In this document: piece after piece, positions 17,528-25,495 of the stretch
Layout: every line of letters begins with the position of its first letter
Numbering within the stretch: the stretch's first letter is position 1
From: Sedimentisphaera sp050251615
Lineage (GTDB): Bacteria; Planctomycetota; Phycisphaerae; Sedimentisphaerales; Sedimentisphaeraceae
DNA length: 64,000 bases
Assembly (NCBI GenBank): GCA_050251615.1
Contig: JBFWMM010000001.1
Span: 99,016 to 163,015, forward strand
Direction: 5' to 3'
The notes under the pieces: generated by a model
Database searches by the model: none
What the model was told of the DNA's origin: nothing
Seen by the model: only the letters and a program-made list of their open reading frames with translations
Made by a program: the position numbers and the translations under genes

Positions 17528-17662
17528 TTGCAACGCCTGAACCTCCCTTATTGCTGGGGGGGGGCGAAACCAAATCTGAACTGTACATCGCACGGCTTAT
17601 GCCGTTGCGCTGTTTGCCGATTTGATATCTCCTGCGTCGGATTGATTTGACGCTACCGTTTC

Positions 17663-17682
17663 GGGCGTGATGAATCACGCCC
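17663..17682. repeat. Short palindrome of repeat type
   Basis: GGGCGTGATGAATCACGCCC folds into a perfect 9-bp stem with a two-base loop, next to CCTAC. It lies in a 250-bp non-coding stretch between rpsI and ablB that also has a run of nine G. Its form matches dispersed intergenic palindromes. Confidence 0.5.
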
Positions 17683-17712
17683 CTACGGCGGCGAATCGCG
17701 GTTCCCCTGCGA

Positions 17713-18567
17713 TTACCTGCGTGCGGGCAACGTCTTGTACCAGACGTTCATATCCTCGAAGCTGCCGCCGATCTGTGTATTGCGGATGAGTCTGCCGCCG
17801 AACTCATAACCTTGCGTAGCGAAGGTGATATTCATTCCGAATGATGCCGCGCGAGCTATCGTGTATGCTGTTATGATGCCTTTTGCCTGCACAACCTCTT
17901 CCATCTGGGCAAGAAGCACGCTTGCAAGCGATTGGCCACGAGCCTCGGGTAGCGTGGCAAAATCTGTCATCTCGGCGTTTTTCAGCTCATTGTCAACCTC
18001 GGCCGAGGAGAGTGCGATGAGCTTGCCGTCCGCATTTCGGACGCCGAAATAATACACGTTGTCTGCCATGGTTTCCCTTATGTATGCAGGGTCAAAAATA
18101 GGGAACGGGTAGCTGTCAAAGACTACATCATAGATTCTGGCCATCGCTTCTGCGTCATCGGGAGTGCACTTAGATATGTTGAATCCCTCCGGCAGCTCCG
18201 CAGCGGGCTTATTCTGCGCCTGCTTCTCCCTGCACGCCTTCATTACGTCTTCGTTGGCCTGCGGGCTGGCGCTCTTGTGTCTCTCATCGCTCAGATAGTA
18301 CCCGAGCAGCTTTGCGGCCATATGCCCCTTGTAGAAGCCTGGAATCCTCGCCTCATCCTCAAAGCCGGCGTGTCTGAAGGCCTGTGCATAGTCTGCGGGA
18401 ACCTTCACAAAGACTTTGGAGTATCCCTTTGCTTCGGCGAGTTTTATCAGCTCCGCCGGCACGCCTTCACTGCCTACCAGATTGAATTTCATAAGGTATA
18501 TGCGGTCGTTGGATTTTCCGTGCTGGATTGTCTGATTGTGAAAGATTTCGATTGTATCAGGACTCAT
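17713..18567 (-). CDS. ablB: Beta-lysine N6-acetyltransferase
   Basis: AblB acetylates (S)-beta-lysine to N-epsilon-acetyl-beta-lysine, a compatible solute best known from methanogenic archaea and some bacteria. The 284-residue protein has a C-terminal GNAT domain ('ATLPEARGQSLASVLLAQM' is the acetyl-CoA loop) and the family-typical segments 'GFYKGHMAAKLLGYYL' and 'YDVVFDSYPFPIFDP'. It is the last gene of the minus-strand operon whose second gene is lysine 2,3-aminomutase, which makes its substrate. This pairing makes the assignment firm. It indicates that the cell accumulates osmolytes. Confidence 0.92.
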   Translation of the reverse strand: MSPDTIEIFHNQTIQHGKSNDRIYLMKFNLVGSEGVPAELIKLAEAKGYSKVFVKVPADYAQAFRHAGFEDEARIPGFYKGHMAAKLLGYYLSDERHKSASPQANEDVMKACREKQAQNKPAAELPEGFNISKCTPDDAEAMARIYDVVFDSYPFPIFDPAYIRETMADNVYYFGVRNADGKLIALSSAEVDNELKNAEMTDFATLPEARGQSLASVLLAQMEEVVQAKGIITAYTIARAASFGMNITFATQGYEFGGRLIRNTQIGGSFEDMNVWYKTLPARR

Positions 18568-18582
18568 TGTAGTGTTTAACCT

Positions 18583-19269
18583 CTATTCTGTTTGCTCTAA
18601 AATGATTCTGTCTATATTTCCGGTTGTTTTAATTACGCCTTCCTCCAGGAAGACTCCGTGTGTTGCCGTCTGCTTTGCAAATGCAAGGTCGTGTGTTACT
18701 ATAACAAATTTAGTTTCGCCTTGAAGCTCCGAAAGCCACGAGGCAAAGTCTGTAGTTGTTCGGGCGTCAAGGGCGCTTGTTGGCTCATCGAGGAGCATAT
18801 AACGCGGCTGTAGCATCAGCCCACGGGCAATCGCAACCCTTTGCGCCTGTCCGCCGCTTATCTGAGCAGGATACCTTTCGGCGAGCTCAGCAATCGAAAG
18901 TTTTTCAAGCATAGCTTCCGCATTCTCTCTCGCGGCCGAAGGGTTGCTGCCGAGCGCTTTAATTGGCGCAAGTGTCATATTGTCCATAACCGTCAGATGT
19001 GGAAACAGATTGAGCTTCTGAAATACAACGCCCAGTTTCGTGCGAAACTCCTTTTTGGCAATCAGAGCCGAATCTTCGCCATCAATAAAGATCTTTCCAC
19101 TTGATGGTGTAAGAAATCTTGCGATACAGTTCAGCAGGGTGGTTTTTCCCGAACCGCTTTGGCCGAGAATTGCGGATATATGGTCTTGAGCCAGTTTTAC
19201 ACTGATATTGTCCAGTGCATTCTGCTTAGAGCCTCGATATCTATAGCAAAGGTTTTGTATTTCTATCAC
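18583..19269 (-). CDS. Amino-acid-type ABC transporter ATPase
   Basis: The 228-residue protein has Walker A 'GQSGSGKTTLL', Q-loop 'VFQKLNLFPHLTV', a signature loop 'ISGGQAQRVAIARGL', Walker B 'YMLLDEPTSALD' and the H-loop 'VTHD', as in GlnQ/ArtP-type polar amino-acid importers. Its start overlaps the end of the binding-protein/permease gene by four bases (ATGA type). Within the abl operon it probably energises uptake of lysine; the substrate is inferred from context. Confidence 0.9.
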   Translation of the reverse strand: MIEIQNLCYRYRGSKQNALDNISVKLAQDHISAILGQSGSGKTTLLNCIARFLTPSSGKIFIDGEDSALIAKKEFRTKLGVVFQKLNLFPHLTVMDNMTLAPIKALGSNPSAARENAEAMLEKLSIAELAERYPAQISGGQAQRVAIARGLMLQPRYMLLDEPTSALDARTTTDFASWLSELQGETKFVIVTHDLAFAKQTATHGVFLEEGVIKTTGNIDRIILEQTE

Positions 19270-20717
19270 TGGCTGAATCCCCTCGAGCGAATCTTATTTT
19301 CTAAAGACGCGGCAAGTTTCATAAGCGGGAACGTAACTACGAAAAACATCACTGCTACAATGAAGTAAAACCGACCCGGCTCAAATGTAACCGATATGAT
19401 TGCCTGCGCTTCACGTATAACTTCGGAAACCGAAATCACAGCTACAAGGGCCGTGTCCTTAGTAAGCGCTACGACCGAATTCATAAGCGGGGGCAAAGCT
19501 ATGCGAAACGCCTGCGGCCAGACAACATACCTGAATACCTGATAGTGCGAAAGGCTCAGCGCACGGCCGGCAAGAATCTGGCCTCTGTCAACGCTCATCA
19601 ATCCCGAGCGAATGACCTCAGCCATATATGCCATGGAATTTACGCCGAGTGTGCCTATTGCGGCTGCGTACGGAGAGAGGCCGAGCCCCATCCATGCGAA
19701 CAGCAATTGTATGAGCACGGGCGTTCCGCGCAGGAAATCGACGATTGTGCGAACCGGCCAGTAAGCCAGCTTCCACGCACCCTCGGCGTGGTTGAGGATA
19801 ATTGCGCAAGGCACGGCGAAAACGAAGCCGACCAGAAGCGAAGATGCGGCTATGAGCAGGGTTACCGCAAAACCTGAAGCAAGCTTTCTGACTATAACAG
19901 ATGCAGGTAAGCCGTCTGAGGTACCGTCAGCGGGGGAAGAGGTGATGCCGAAGTATCTACCCCGTATTTTCTGCATTGTACCGTCAGCGCGCATCTGCCG
20001 CAAGGCGCCATTTATCTGCGAGAGCAGGGCGTTGTCTTCCTTGCGTACGGGGATGGCAATATCTTCGCTGTAGAGCAATTCGCCTACCGGAACGAACGGT
20101 CTCTGTGCGCTTTTGATCTGCCACAAGCCTACAAGCTTGTCCGATACAAACCCGTCAATACGCATTGATTTGAGCAGGTCAAATATCTCCACGCTTGATT
20201 TCAGCGTTACAACATCAATCTCAGGGTGCTTCTCGTCGAGATAATGCTGGTACGTTTCGCCGAGCACCGCGGCTATTCTTTTGCCGCCGCATTCGTTAAT
20301 ATCGTAGAGACGAGAGGGGTTTTCCCTGTGAACGAAGAGCTGCGCACCGGAGCGGTAATAAGGCTCCGAAAAGTTTACTACCTCAGCGCGTTCCGGTGTA
20401 ATCGCCATCGAACTGACAATCGCATCGTACTTGCCCGCAAGCAATCCGGCCAGAATGCCGTCCCACTCTGTCGAGGTGATCTGTGGCTCGCGATTGATTC
20501 GCTTTGCAATCTCGCGAGAAACGTCCACATCGAAACCGGCAAGCTCACCGGTGTTGTCGTAAAAGCTGAACGGAGGGTATTTCCCCGTCAAAGCTATGCG
20601 AAGCGGTAGCCCTTCTACGGCCTGGTCTGCTTCTGCCGCGGTTGCAGATATTGCCGGCAAAAGCAGGAAGCAGATTACAGTAAAAGGCAGCGTAAAGAGT
20701 GTTTTTTTAAGCGTCAT
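19266..20717 (-). CDS. ABC transporter substrate-binding/permease fusion for amino acids
   Basis: From the ATG at 20717 this 483-residue protein starts with a signal peptide ('MTLKKTLFTLPFTVICFLLL'), continues with a family-3 solute-binding domain (about residues 40-260; 'YPPFSFYDNTGELAGFDVDV') and ends with a five-helix permease domain (about 285-483) with the EAA-type motif 'GRALSLSHYQVFRYVVWPQA'. Binding protein and permease are thus fused, so the importer needs only one more gene, the downstream ATPase. The ATG lies inside the last codons of ablA (11-bp overlap), so the two are translationally coupled. Lysine is the likely substrate, inferred from ablA and ablB. Confidence 0.9.
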   Translation of the reverse strand: MTLKKTLFTLPFTVICFLLLPAISATAAEADQAVEGLPLRIALTGKYPPFSFYDNTGELAGFDVDVSREIAKRINREPQITSTEWDGILAGLLAGKYDAIVSSMAITPERAEVVNFSEPYYRSGAQLFVHRENPSRLYDINECGGKRIAAVLGETYQHYLDEKHPEIDVVTLKSSVEIFDLLKSMRIDGFVSDKLVGLWQIKSAQRPFVPVGELLYSEDIAIPVRKEDNALLSQINGALRQMRADGTMQKIRGRYFGITSSPADGTSDGLPASVIVRKLASGFAVTLLIAASSLLVGFVFAVPCAIILNHAEGAWKLAYWPVRTIVDFLRGTPVLIQLLFAWMGLGLSPYAAAIGTLGVNSMAYMAEVIRSGLMSVDRGQILAGRALSLSHYQVFRYVVWPQAFRIALPPLMNSVVALTKDTALVAVISVSEVIREAQAIISVTFEPGRFYFIVAVMFFVVTFPLMKLAASLENKIRSRGFSQ

Positions 20718-22020
20718 CTCTGCGGTCGTATCTGGCATTTCCTTCCGGAACAAGCGATATTGTGTCATCGTCGTCCGCCAGTAGTTTCTGTATGCCGACG
20801 GTCGCTCTCTCAACGGCGTCATCAAGCGCCAGTTGCAAGTTACAGTGTTCACAGTCTCTGTCGCAGTACCACGGTTCATAACTGTCGGGTTCTTTGTACG
20901 TGGTAATTACGCCCTCATAGTTTCTCAGGATAACCTTGTTGGTTGACCAGGAGATGAGGTAATTGGGCATAATGGGGATTTTGCCACCACCGCCGGGCGC
21001 ATCAATGACGTACGTAGGCACGCAGAGGCCGCTTGTGTGGCCGATGAGGCTCTCCAGTATTTCGATTCCCTTACCGATTGGTGTGCGGAAATGCGAAAGA
21101 CCTTCGGAGAGGTCGCACTGATAAAGGTAGTACGGGCGCACCCTGTTGGCCACGAGCTTATTCACGAGCGAGCGCATAATACGCGGGCAGTCGTTCACGC
21201 CTGCAAGCAGGACAGACTGATTGCCCAGCGGTACTCCCGCATCGGCAAGCCTCGCCAGCGCAAACCTCGATGACGCTGTAATCTCGCGCGGATGGTTGAA
21301 GTGCGTGTTAATCCATATGGGGTGATGCTTCTTTATCATCTCGCAAAAATCTTCGGTAATCCTCTGCGGCAGAACGACCGGTGTTCTTGTGCCGATGCGT
21401 ACCATTTCAACGTGCTCTATTTTGTCCAGCTCGGTGAGGATTTCATCGAGAAGCTCATCGGAGAGCAGAAGCGGGTCGCCGCCGGAAAGCAGCACGTCTC
21501 TGATCTGTGGCGTGTTGCGGATATAATCCAGTCCGGCGTTAAGGTCTTCACGCGAGGGTACTGAATCGACATCACCCACTTTCCTCTTTCTCGTGCAGTG
21601 GCGGCAGTACATCGAGCAGACATTGCTCACGAGAAACAGCACACGGTCGGGGTATCTGTGCGTGATGCAGGGAGCGGGGGAGTCCTCGTCTTCGTGGAGC
21701 GGGTCGGCCATATCATTCTTCGATATGACCAGCTCCAGCGGAGAGGGAAATGCCTGTAAGAAAATCGGGTCGTATTTCAGGTTGTCTGTGTCAATCAGGG
21801 AGAGGTAGTAGGGAGTTATGGAAATAGGAAACTTCTTTACCGTACGGTTGAAATCCTCACGTGTTTCTTCGTCGAGCTTGATGTCGAGAAGTTCCTCGAA
21901 GGTTTCCAGGTCTTTTACCTGATGTTTCATCTGCCATTTCCAGTTGTTCCAGAGGCTGTGTACAGCTTTCGAATCTATGGCGTTTATGATATGTTTCTGT
22001 TGTGTTGTAAGTTTTCGCAT
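20707..22020 (-). CDS. ablA: L-lysine 2,3-aminomutase
   Basis: This radical-SAM, PLP-dependent enzyme interconverts L-lysine and L-beta-lysine. The 437-residue protein has the C-x3-C-x2-C cluster motif as Cys135, Cys139 and Cys142 ('CSMYCRHC'), the PLP-lysine region 'DAPGGGGKIPIMPNY' and the C-terminal zinc-type cysteines 'CDRDCEHC'. Its ATG shares one base with the MarR stop codon (TAATG). With ablB in the same operon it makes N-epsilon-acetyl-beta-lysine rather than feeding lysine fermentation, whose kamDE/kdd genes are absent. Confidence 0.95.
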   Translation of the reverse strand: MRKLTTQQKHIINAIDSKAVHSLWNNWKWQMKHQVKDLETFEELLDIKLDEETREDFNRTVKKFPISITPYYLSLIDTDNLKYDPIFLQAFPSPLELVISKNDMADPLHEDEDSPAPCITHRYPDRVLFLVSNVCSMYCRHCTRKRKVGDVDSVPSREDLNAGLDYIRNTPQIRDVLLSGGDPLLLSDELLDEILTELDKIEHVEMVRIGTRTPVVLPQRITEDFCEMIKKHHPIWINTHFNHPREITASSRFALARLADAGVPLGNQSVLLAGVNDCPRIMRSLVNKLVANRVRPYYLYQCDLSEGLSHFRTPIGKGIEILESLIGHTSGLCVPTYVIDAPGGGGKIPIMPNYLISWSTNKVILRNYEGVITTYKEPDSYEPWYCDRDCEHCNLQLALDDAVERATVGIQKLLADDDDTISLVPEGNARYDRRDDA

Positions 22021-22586
22021 TATAATTCCTCTGAGTTTATTTCATTTATTTTAACTCTTTCGCCAGACATCAAATTCGGCGATGAGTCGAGCTCGCAGGC
22101 TCCCATCATTGATACTGTCTGTTCGAGTGAAAGTGTGAGCGTGGCCTGCTCAAGCTCGGAGAGCTCTTCAAAAGCCTCGGAAAACTGCTCCTGGAGCAGC
22201 GTGGGCGCGGTCCTGGCAACTTCTTTGCCCGTTTCTGTAATCGTCAGTGCTATCTTTCTCCTGTCATGGCTGCTTTGGACGCGGTTGACCATTTTTCTTG
22301 CCACAAGCCTGTCAACGATACCGGTTGTAGTGCTCATCCCGAGCGAAATGTCTTCGGCGAGCTCTGAGAGTGTCTTGGGCTTGCCGTCCATTAACGAGTG
22401 CAGGCAGATGAGCTGCGGGGTGGTTATATTGTATTCTTTGTGCAGGCGGCGGGAGTGTATATCAACCGCTCTGATTATCTTTCTGAGCGATCGAAGTATC
22501 CGGACCTGATAATCCGTTGCCCTGTTTGAGCCTGCCTGTTTATATTTGTCCATTGTATTTGAGTCTATCTGTTTATGGTTATCCAT
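22020..22586 (-). CDS. MarR-family transcriptional regulator of the abl operon
   Basis: The 188-residue protein has the MarR winged-helix region: 'ITTPQLICLHSLMDGKPKTL', 'SELAEDISLGMSTTTGIVDR' and the wing 'RVQSSHDRRKIALTITETG'. It is the first gene of the abl operon and is coupled to ablA by a TAATG overlap, so it probably controls the operon, perhaps in response to salt or lysine. The first 33 bp of the gene are repeated imperfectly in tandem, so a second ATG at 22553 could be used. Binding sites are unproven; TTCGT-AC-ACGAA at 22622-22633 is one candidate. Confidence 0.9.
   Translation of the reverse strand: MDNHKQIDSNTMDKYKQAGSNRATDYQVRILRSLRKIIRAVDIHSRRLHKEYNITTPQLICLHSLMDGKPKTLSELAEDISLGMSTTTGIVDRLVARKMVNRVQSSHDRRKIALTITETGKEVARTAPTLLQEQFSEAFEELSELEQATLTLSLEQTVSMMGACELDSSPNLMSGERVKINEINSEEL
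22553..22586 (-). repeat. Imperfect tandem duplication of the MarR 5' end
   Basis: The first 33 bp (protein 'MDNHKQIDSNT') and the next 33 bp ('MDKYKQAGSNR') align at about three quarters of positions, each beginning with ATG. It looks like a small tandem duplication of the start region, with 13 identical bases (TCCATTGTATTTG on the plus strand) around the two starts. Confidence 0.6.
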
Positions 22587-22738
22587 TGTATTTGTTGCCG
22601 GTGGTGTGCATGTAAAAACGTTTCGTACACGAAGTATTATCGCTATTCCGCCCGTAAAGTCAAATCAGACGATTTGTCATCCCCTGCGTAATATGGCAGG
22701 GCGTTTGCCGGTGACCTTTTATTTGCGCAATCTTTCCG

Positions 22739-22744
22739 TATAAT
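22739..22744 (+). promoter_or_regulatory. Probable -10 element of pgi
   Basis: TATAAT lies 49 bp before the pgi start codon. No good -35 element is visible at 16-18 bp upstream. Confidence 0.4.
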
Positions 22745-22792
22745 ACTCACCGACACTTTTTATCATAATCAACCGAAAAACAGGGAATCAGT

Positions 22793-24430
22793 ATGCTTAC
22801 AAGAATAAACCCGACCGGCACATCCGCCTGGAAAAAACTTGAGGCTCATTACGCCTCGCTCAAAGATGTACAGATGAAATCTCTCTTCGCCGAAGACAGC
22901 GCGCGATTCGAAAAGTTCAGCATTTCATTTGAGGAAATCCTTCTGGACTATTCCAAGAACAGGATTACGGAAGAGACGCTTTCTCTGCTGTTTGAGCTTG
23001 CCGAAGAAACCGGCCTCGCAGCATGCATCAAAGCGCAGTTCGCCGGCGAAAAGATCAACGAGACCGAAAACAGGGCGGTTCTTCATACAGCGCTGAGAAA
23101 TCAGAGCGATGAGCCGGTGCTTGTTGACGGCGAGGACGTTATGCCGAAGGTGCGCGGGGTACTGGCGCAGATGCGGCAGTTCAGCGAGAAGCTCCACAGC
23201 GGCAGCTGGACCGGCTACACAGGCAAGGCGATTACGGACGTTGTGAATATCGGCATCGGCGGTTCGGATCTGGGACCAGTGATGGTTACAGAGGCGCTCA
23301 AGCCGTACCGGAAAAATATAACGCCGCATTTCGTGTCTAATGTGGACGGCTCCCATATCGCAGAGACGCTCAAAAAACTGTCCCCCGAGACAACTCTCTT
23401 TATCGTGGCCTCGAAAACCTTCACCACGCAGGAAACCATGACCAACGCGTTCAGCGCGAGGGACTGGTTCGTAAGCAGAGCGGGGGAGGAAGCTGTCAGC
23501 AAGCATTTTGTCGCAGTATCCACTAATGCGGCGGAAGTTTCTAAGTTTGGTATCGACACGGCAAATATGTTCGTTTTCTGGGACTGGGTCGGCGGGCGCT
23601 ACTCGCTCTGGTCCGCAATCGGGCTCTCAATCGTATGCACAATCGGCTACGACAACTTCAACGAACTTCTCAGCGGCGCTTATGCGATGGACTGCCATTT
23701 CAAGACGGCTCCGTTCGAGGCGAATATCCCCGTTATCCTTGCTCTGATTGGACTCTGGTATAACAACTTCTTCGGCGCCGAGACCGAAGCAATCCTGCCG
23801 TACGACCAGTACCTGCACCGCTTCGCCGCATACTTCCAGCAGGGCAATATGGAGAGCAACGGCAAGAGCGTTGACCGTAGTGGCAAGGCGCTGTCTTACC
23901 AGAGCGGGCCGATTGTATGGGGTGAGCCGGGCACGAACGGCCAGCACGCGTTCTACCAGCTCATTCATCAGGGCACAAAGCTTATCCCCTGCGACTTCAT
24001 CGCGCCTGCGCAGTCGCACAACCCCCTCGCAGACCATCACGCCAAACTGCTCAGCAACTACTTCGCGCAGACCGAAGCGCTTATGGCGGGCAAAACCGAG
24101 CAGCAGGTTGTTGCGGAATTTGAAGCGGCCGGCAAAACAGACTACGCCGCGCTTGTTCCGTTCAAGGTGTTTGAGGGCAATAGGCCGACAAACTCATTCC
24201 TCGTGAAAAAGATTACGCCGCGCACGCTCGGCTCGCTTGTGGCTATGTATGAGCACAAGATTTTCGTGCAGGGCGCTATCTGGAACATCTTCAGCTACGA
24301 CCAGTGGGGCGTGGAGCTGGGCAAGCAGCTTGCCAACAAGATTCTCCCCGAGCTAGCCGACAACGAAAAGGTTTCCTCGCACGATTCTTCTACAAACGGC
24401 CTGATCAACGCGTTCAAGGCAATGCGCTGA
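22793..24430 (+). CDS. pgi: Glucose-6-phosphate isomerase
   Basis: Pgi interconverts glucose 6-phosphate and fructose 6-phosphate. The 545-residue protein is of the long E. coli-like class with 'NIGIGGSDLGPVMVTEAL', 'FVFWDWVGGRYSLWSAIGLS', the catalytic Glu/His region 'MESNGKSVDRSGK' and the C-terminal signature 'QWGVELGKQLANKILPEL'. The gene is alone on the plus strand and ends at a perfect palindrome. Confidence 0.97.
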   Translation: MLTRINPTGTSAWKKLEAHYASLKDVQMKSLFAEDSARFEKFSISFEEILLDYSKNRITEETLSLLFELAEETGLAACIKAQFAGEKINETENRAVLHTALRNQSDEPVLVDGEDVMPKVRGVLAQMRQFSEKLHSGSWTGYTGKAITDVVNIGIGGSDLGPVMVTEALKPYRKNITPHFVSNVDGSHIAETLKKLSPETTLFIVASKTFTTQETMTNAFSARDWFVSRAGEEAVSKHFVAVSTNAAEVSKFGIDTANMFVFWDWVGGRYSLWSAIGLSIVCTIGYDNFNELLSGAYAMDCHFKTAPFEANIPVILALIGLWYNNFFGAETEAILPYDQYLHRFAAYFQQGNMESNGKSVDRSGKALSYQSGPIVWGEPGTNGQHAFYQLIHQGTKLIPCDFIAPAQSHNPLADHHAKLLSNYFAQTEALMAGKTEQQVVAEFEAAGKTDYAALVPFKVFEGNRPTNSFLVKKITPRTLGSLVAMYEHKIFVQGAIWNIFSYDQWGVELGKQLANKILPELADNEKVSSHDSSTNGLINAFKAMR

Positions 24431-24456
24431 CAGCCGCTTTAATATGTTTACGCATT

Positions 24457-24484
24457 GTAGAGACGCGAAATTTCGCGTCTCTAC
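24457..24484. repeat. 28-bp perfect palindrome (possible terminator/dispersed repeat)
   Basis: Positions 24457-24484 are an uninterrupted 14+14 bp palindrome; the left half is GTAGAGACGCGAAA. No loop bases or long T tract are present, so besides ending the pgi transcript it is likely one copy of a dispersed intergenic palindrome. Confidence 0.7.
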
Positions 24485-24510
24485 TTCATCCTGCCTTTTA
24501 GGGATTGAAT

Positions 24511-25470
24511 ATGTTTTTAAAACCGCTGAAGATTGTTACACTTGCAGGTTTGCTTTGTGTTCATGCAGTTGCAGTTGTAAGGACAATCAAGATTGAAGTT
24601 GATGATAAAATGAGAAGCTATGAGCTTTATATGCAGGACAATCAGCATTCCGGCGAGCCTGTTGGCGTTGTAATAATGCTTCACGGCGGTGGCGGAAGGG
24701 CGACATCTGCGATGCGAGTAACCCGCTGGAACGAAAAAGCAGAAAAGGAAGGCTTTGCGGTTGTCTATCCAGAGGGTACAAGGCCCTCCCCTGAAAAGCC
24801 TGCCAGTTTTTCTCGCAACCCGCAAACCTGGAACGATGGCTCACGCAGACTGCATATCGGGGCGGTGAGAAAAAACATTGACGACATCGCTTTCCTCGCG
24901 GGGCTCATAGACAGCTTGCGGTCTCGGGATGATATAGACAGCTCAAGGATATACGTTACGGGCTTCTCCAACGGCGCCTCAATGGCGTTCAGAGTGGCAA
25001 GAGAGCTTTCCGGTAGAATAGCGGCCGTTGCGCCGGTAGCGGGGGCGGACTGGCTTCAGGAGAAAATCCCCGCACGGAAAGTTCCCGTTATGTATATTAC
25101 TGGAACGAATGACCCGCTGAATCCGATAAAGGGCGGTCCTGTCAAAATGGGGCAAAAGTATTACGGCGAAAAAGCTCCCGTCAAGCAAATTATAGACGCC
25201 TGGACTAAGTTGCACGGTTGCGCTGCGGAGCCCGTAATCGAGCATAGAGAAAACGCAACGTTATACAGCTACTCACCCGAAGCCGCTGAAACCGCGGCGT
25301 TTGTTTACTGCGAAATCGAGGGGCACGGACATATCTGGCCGGGAGGCATATCGTTGCTACCGGGGAGCATGGGTGGCTCAAATACGTCAAAGATAGACGC
25401 AACCGACCTGATATGGGACTTCTTCAAAAAACATAAATTGCCGGAGCAAGCTGCTAAATCAGCCGATTGA
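24511..25470 (+). CDS. Exported esterase of the LpqC/PHB-depolymerase (CE1-like) type
   Basis: The protein (319 residues from the ATG at 24511) has a probable signal peptide ('MFLKPLKIVTLAGLLCVHAV') and an alpha/beta-hydrolase fold with 'VVIMLHGGGGRATSAM', the nucleophile Ser153 in 'GFSNGASMAF', an Asp near 'TGTNDPLNPIKGG' and the His in 'EGHGHIWPGG'. Relatives cleave feruloyl or acetyl esters on polysaccharides or polyhydroxyalkanoate. Proximity to rhamnosidase and other polysaccharide genes favours a carbohydrate esterase. An upstream TTG at 24505 is unlikely. Confidence 0.85.
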   Translation: MFLKPLKIVTLAGLLCVHAVAVVRTIKIEVDDKMRSYELYMQDNQHSGEPVGVVIMLHGGGGRATSAMRVTRWNEKAEKEGFAVVYPEGTRPSPEKPASFSRNPQTWNDGSRRLHIGAVRKNIDDIAFLAGLIDSLRSRDDIDSSRIYVTGFSNGASMAFRVARELSGRIAAVAPVAGADWLQEKIPARKVPVMYITGTNDPLNPIKGGPVKMGQKYYGEKAPVKQIIDAWTKLHGCAAEPVIEHRENATLYSYSPEAAETAAFVYCEIEGHGHIWPGGISLLPGSMGGSNTSKIDATDLIWDFFKKHKLPEQAAKSAD

Positions 25471-25495
25471 GCTGAAGCCTGCAACATGGCGGCCA

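Noticed and set aside
17549..17565. Run of nine G in the rpsI-ablB intergenic region
   Set aside because: A possible phase-variation tract, but it is in non-coding DNA far from any promoter and may be a sequencing homopolymer error.
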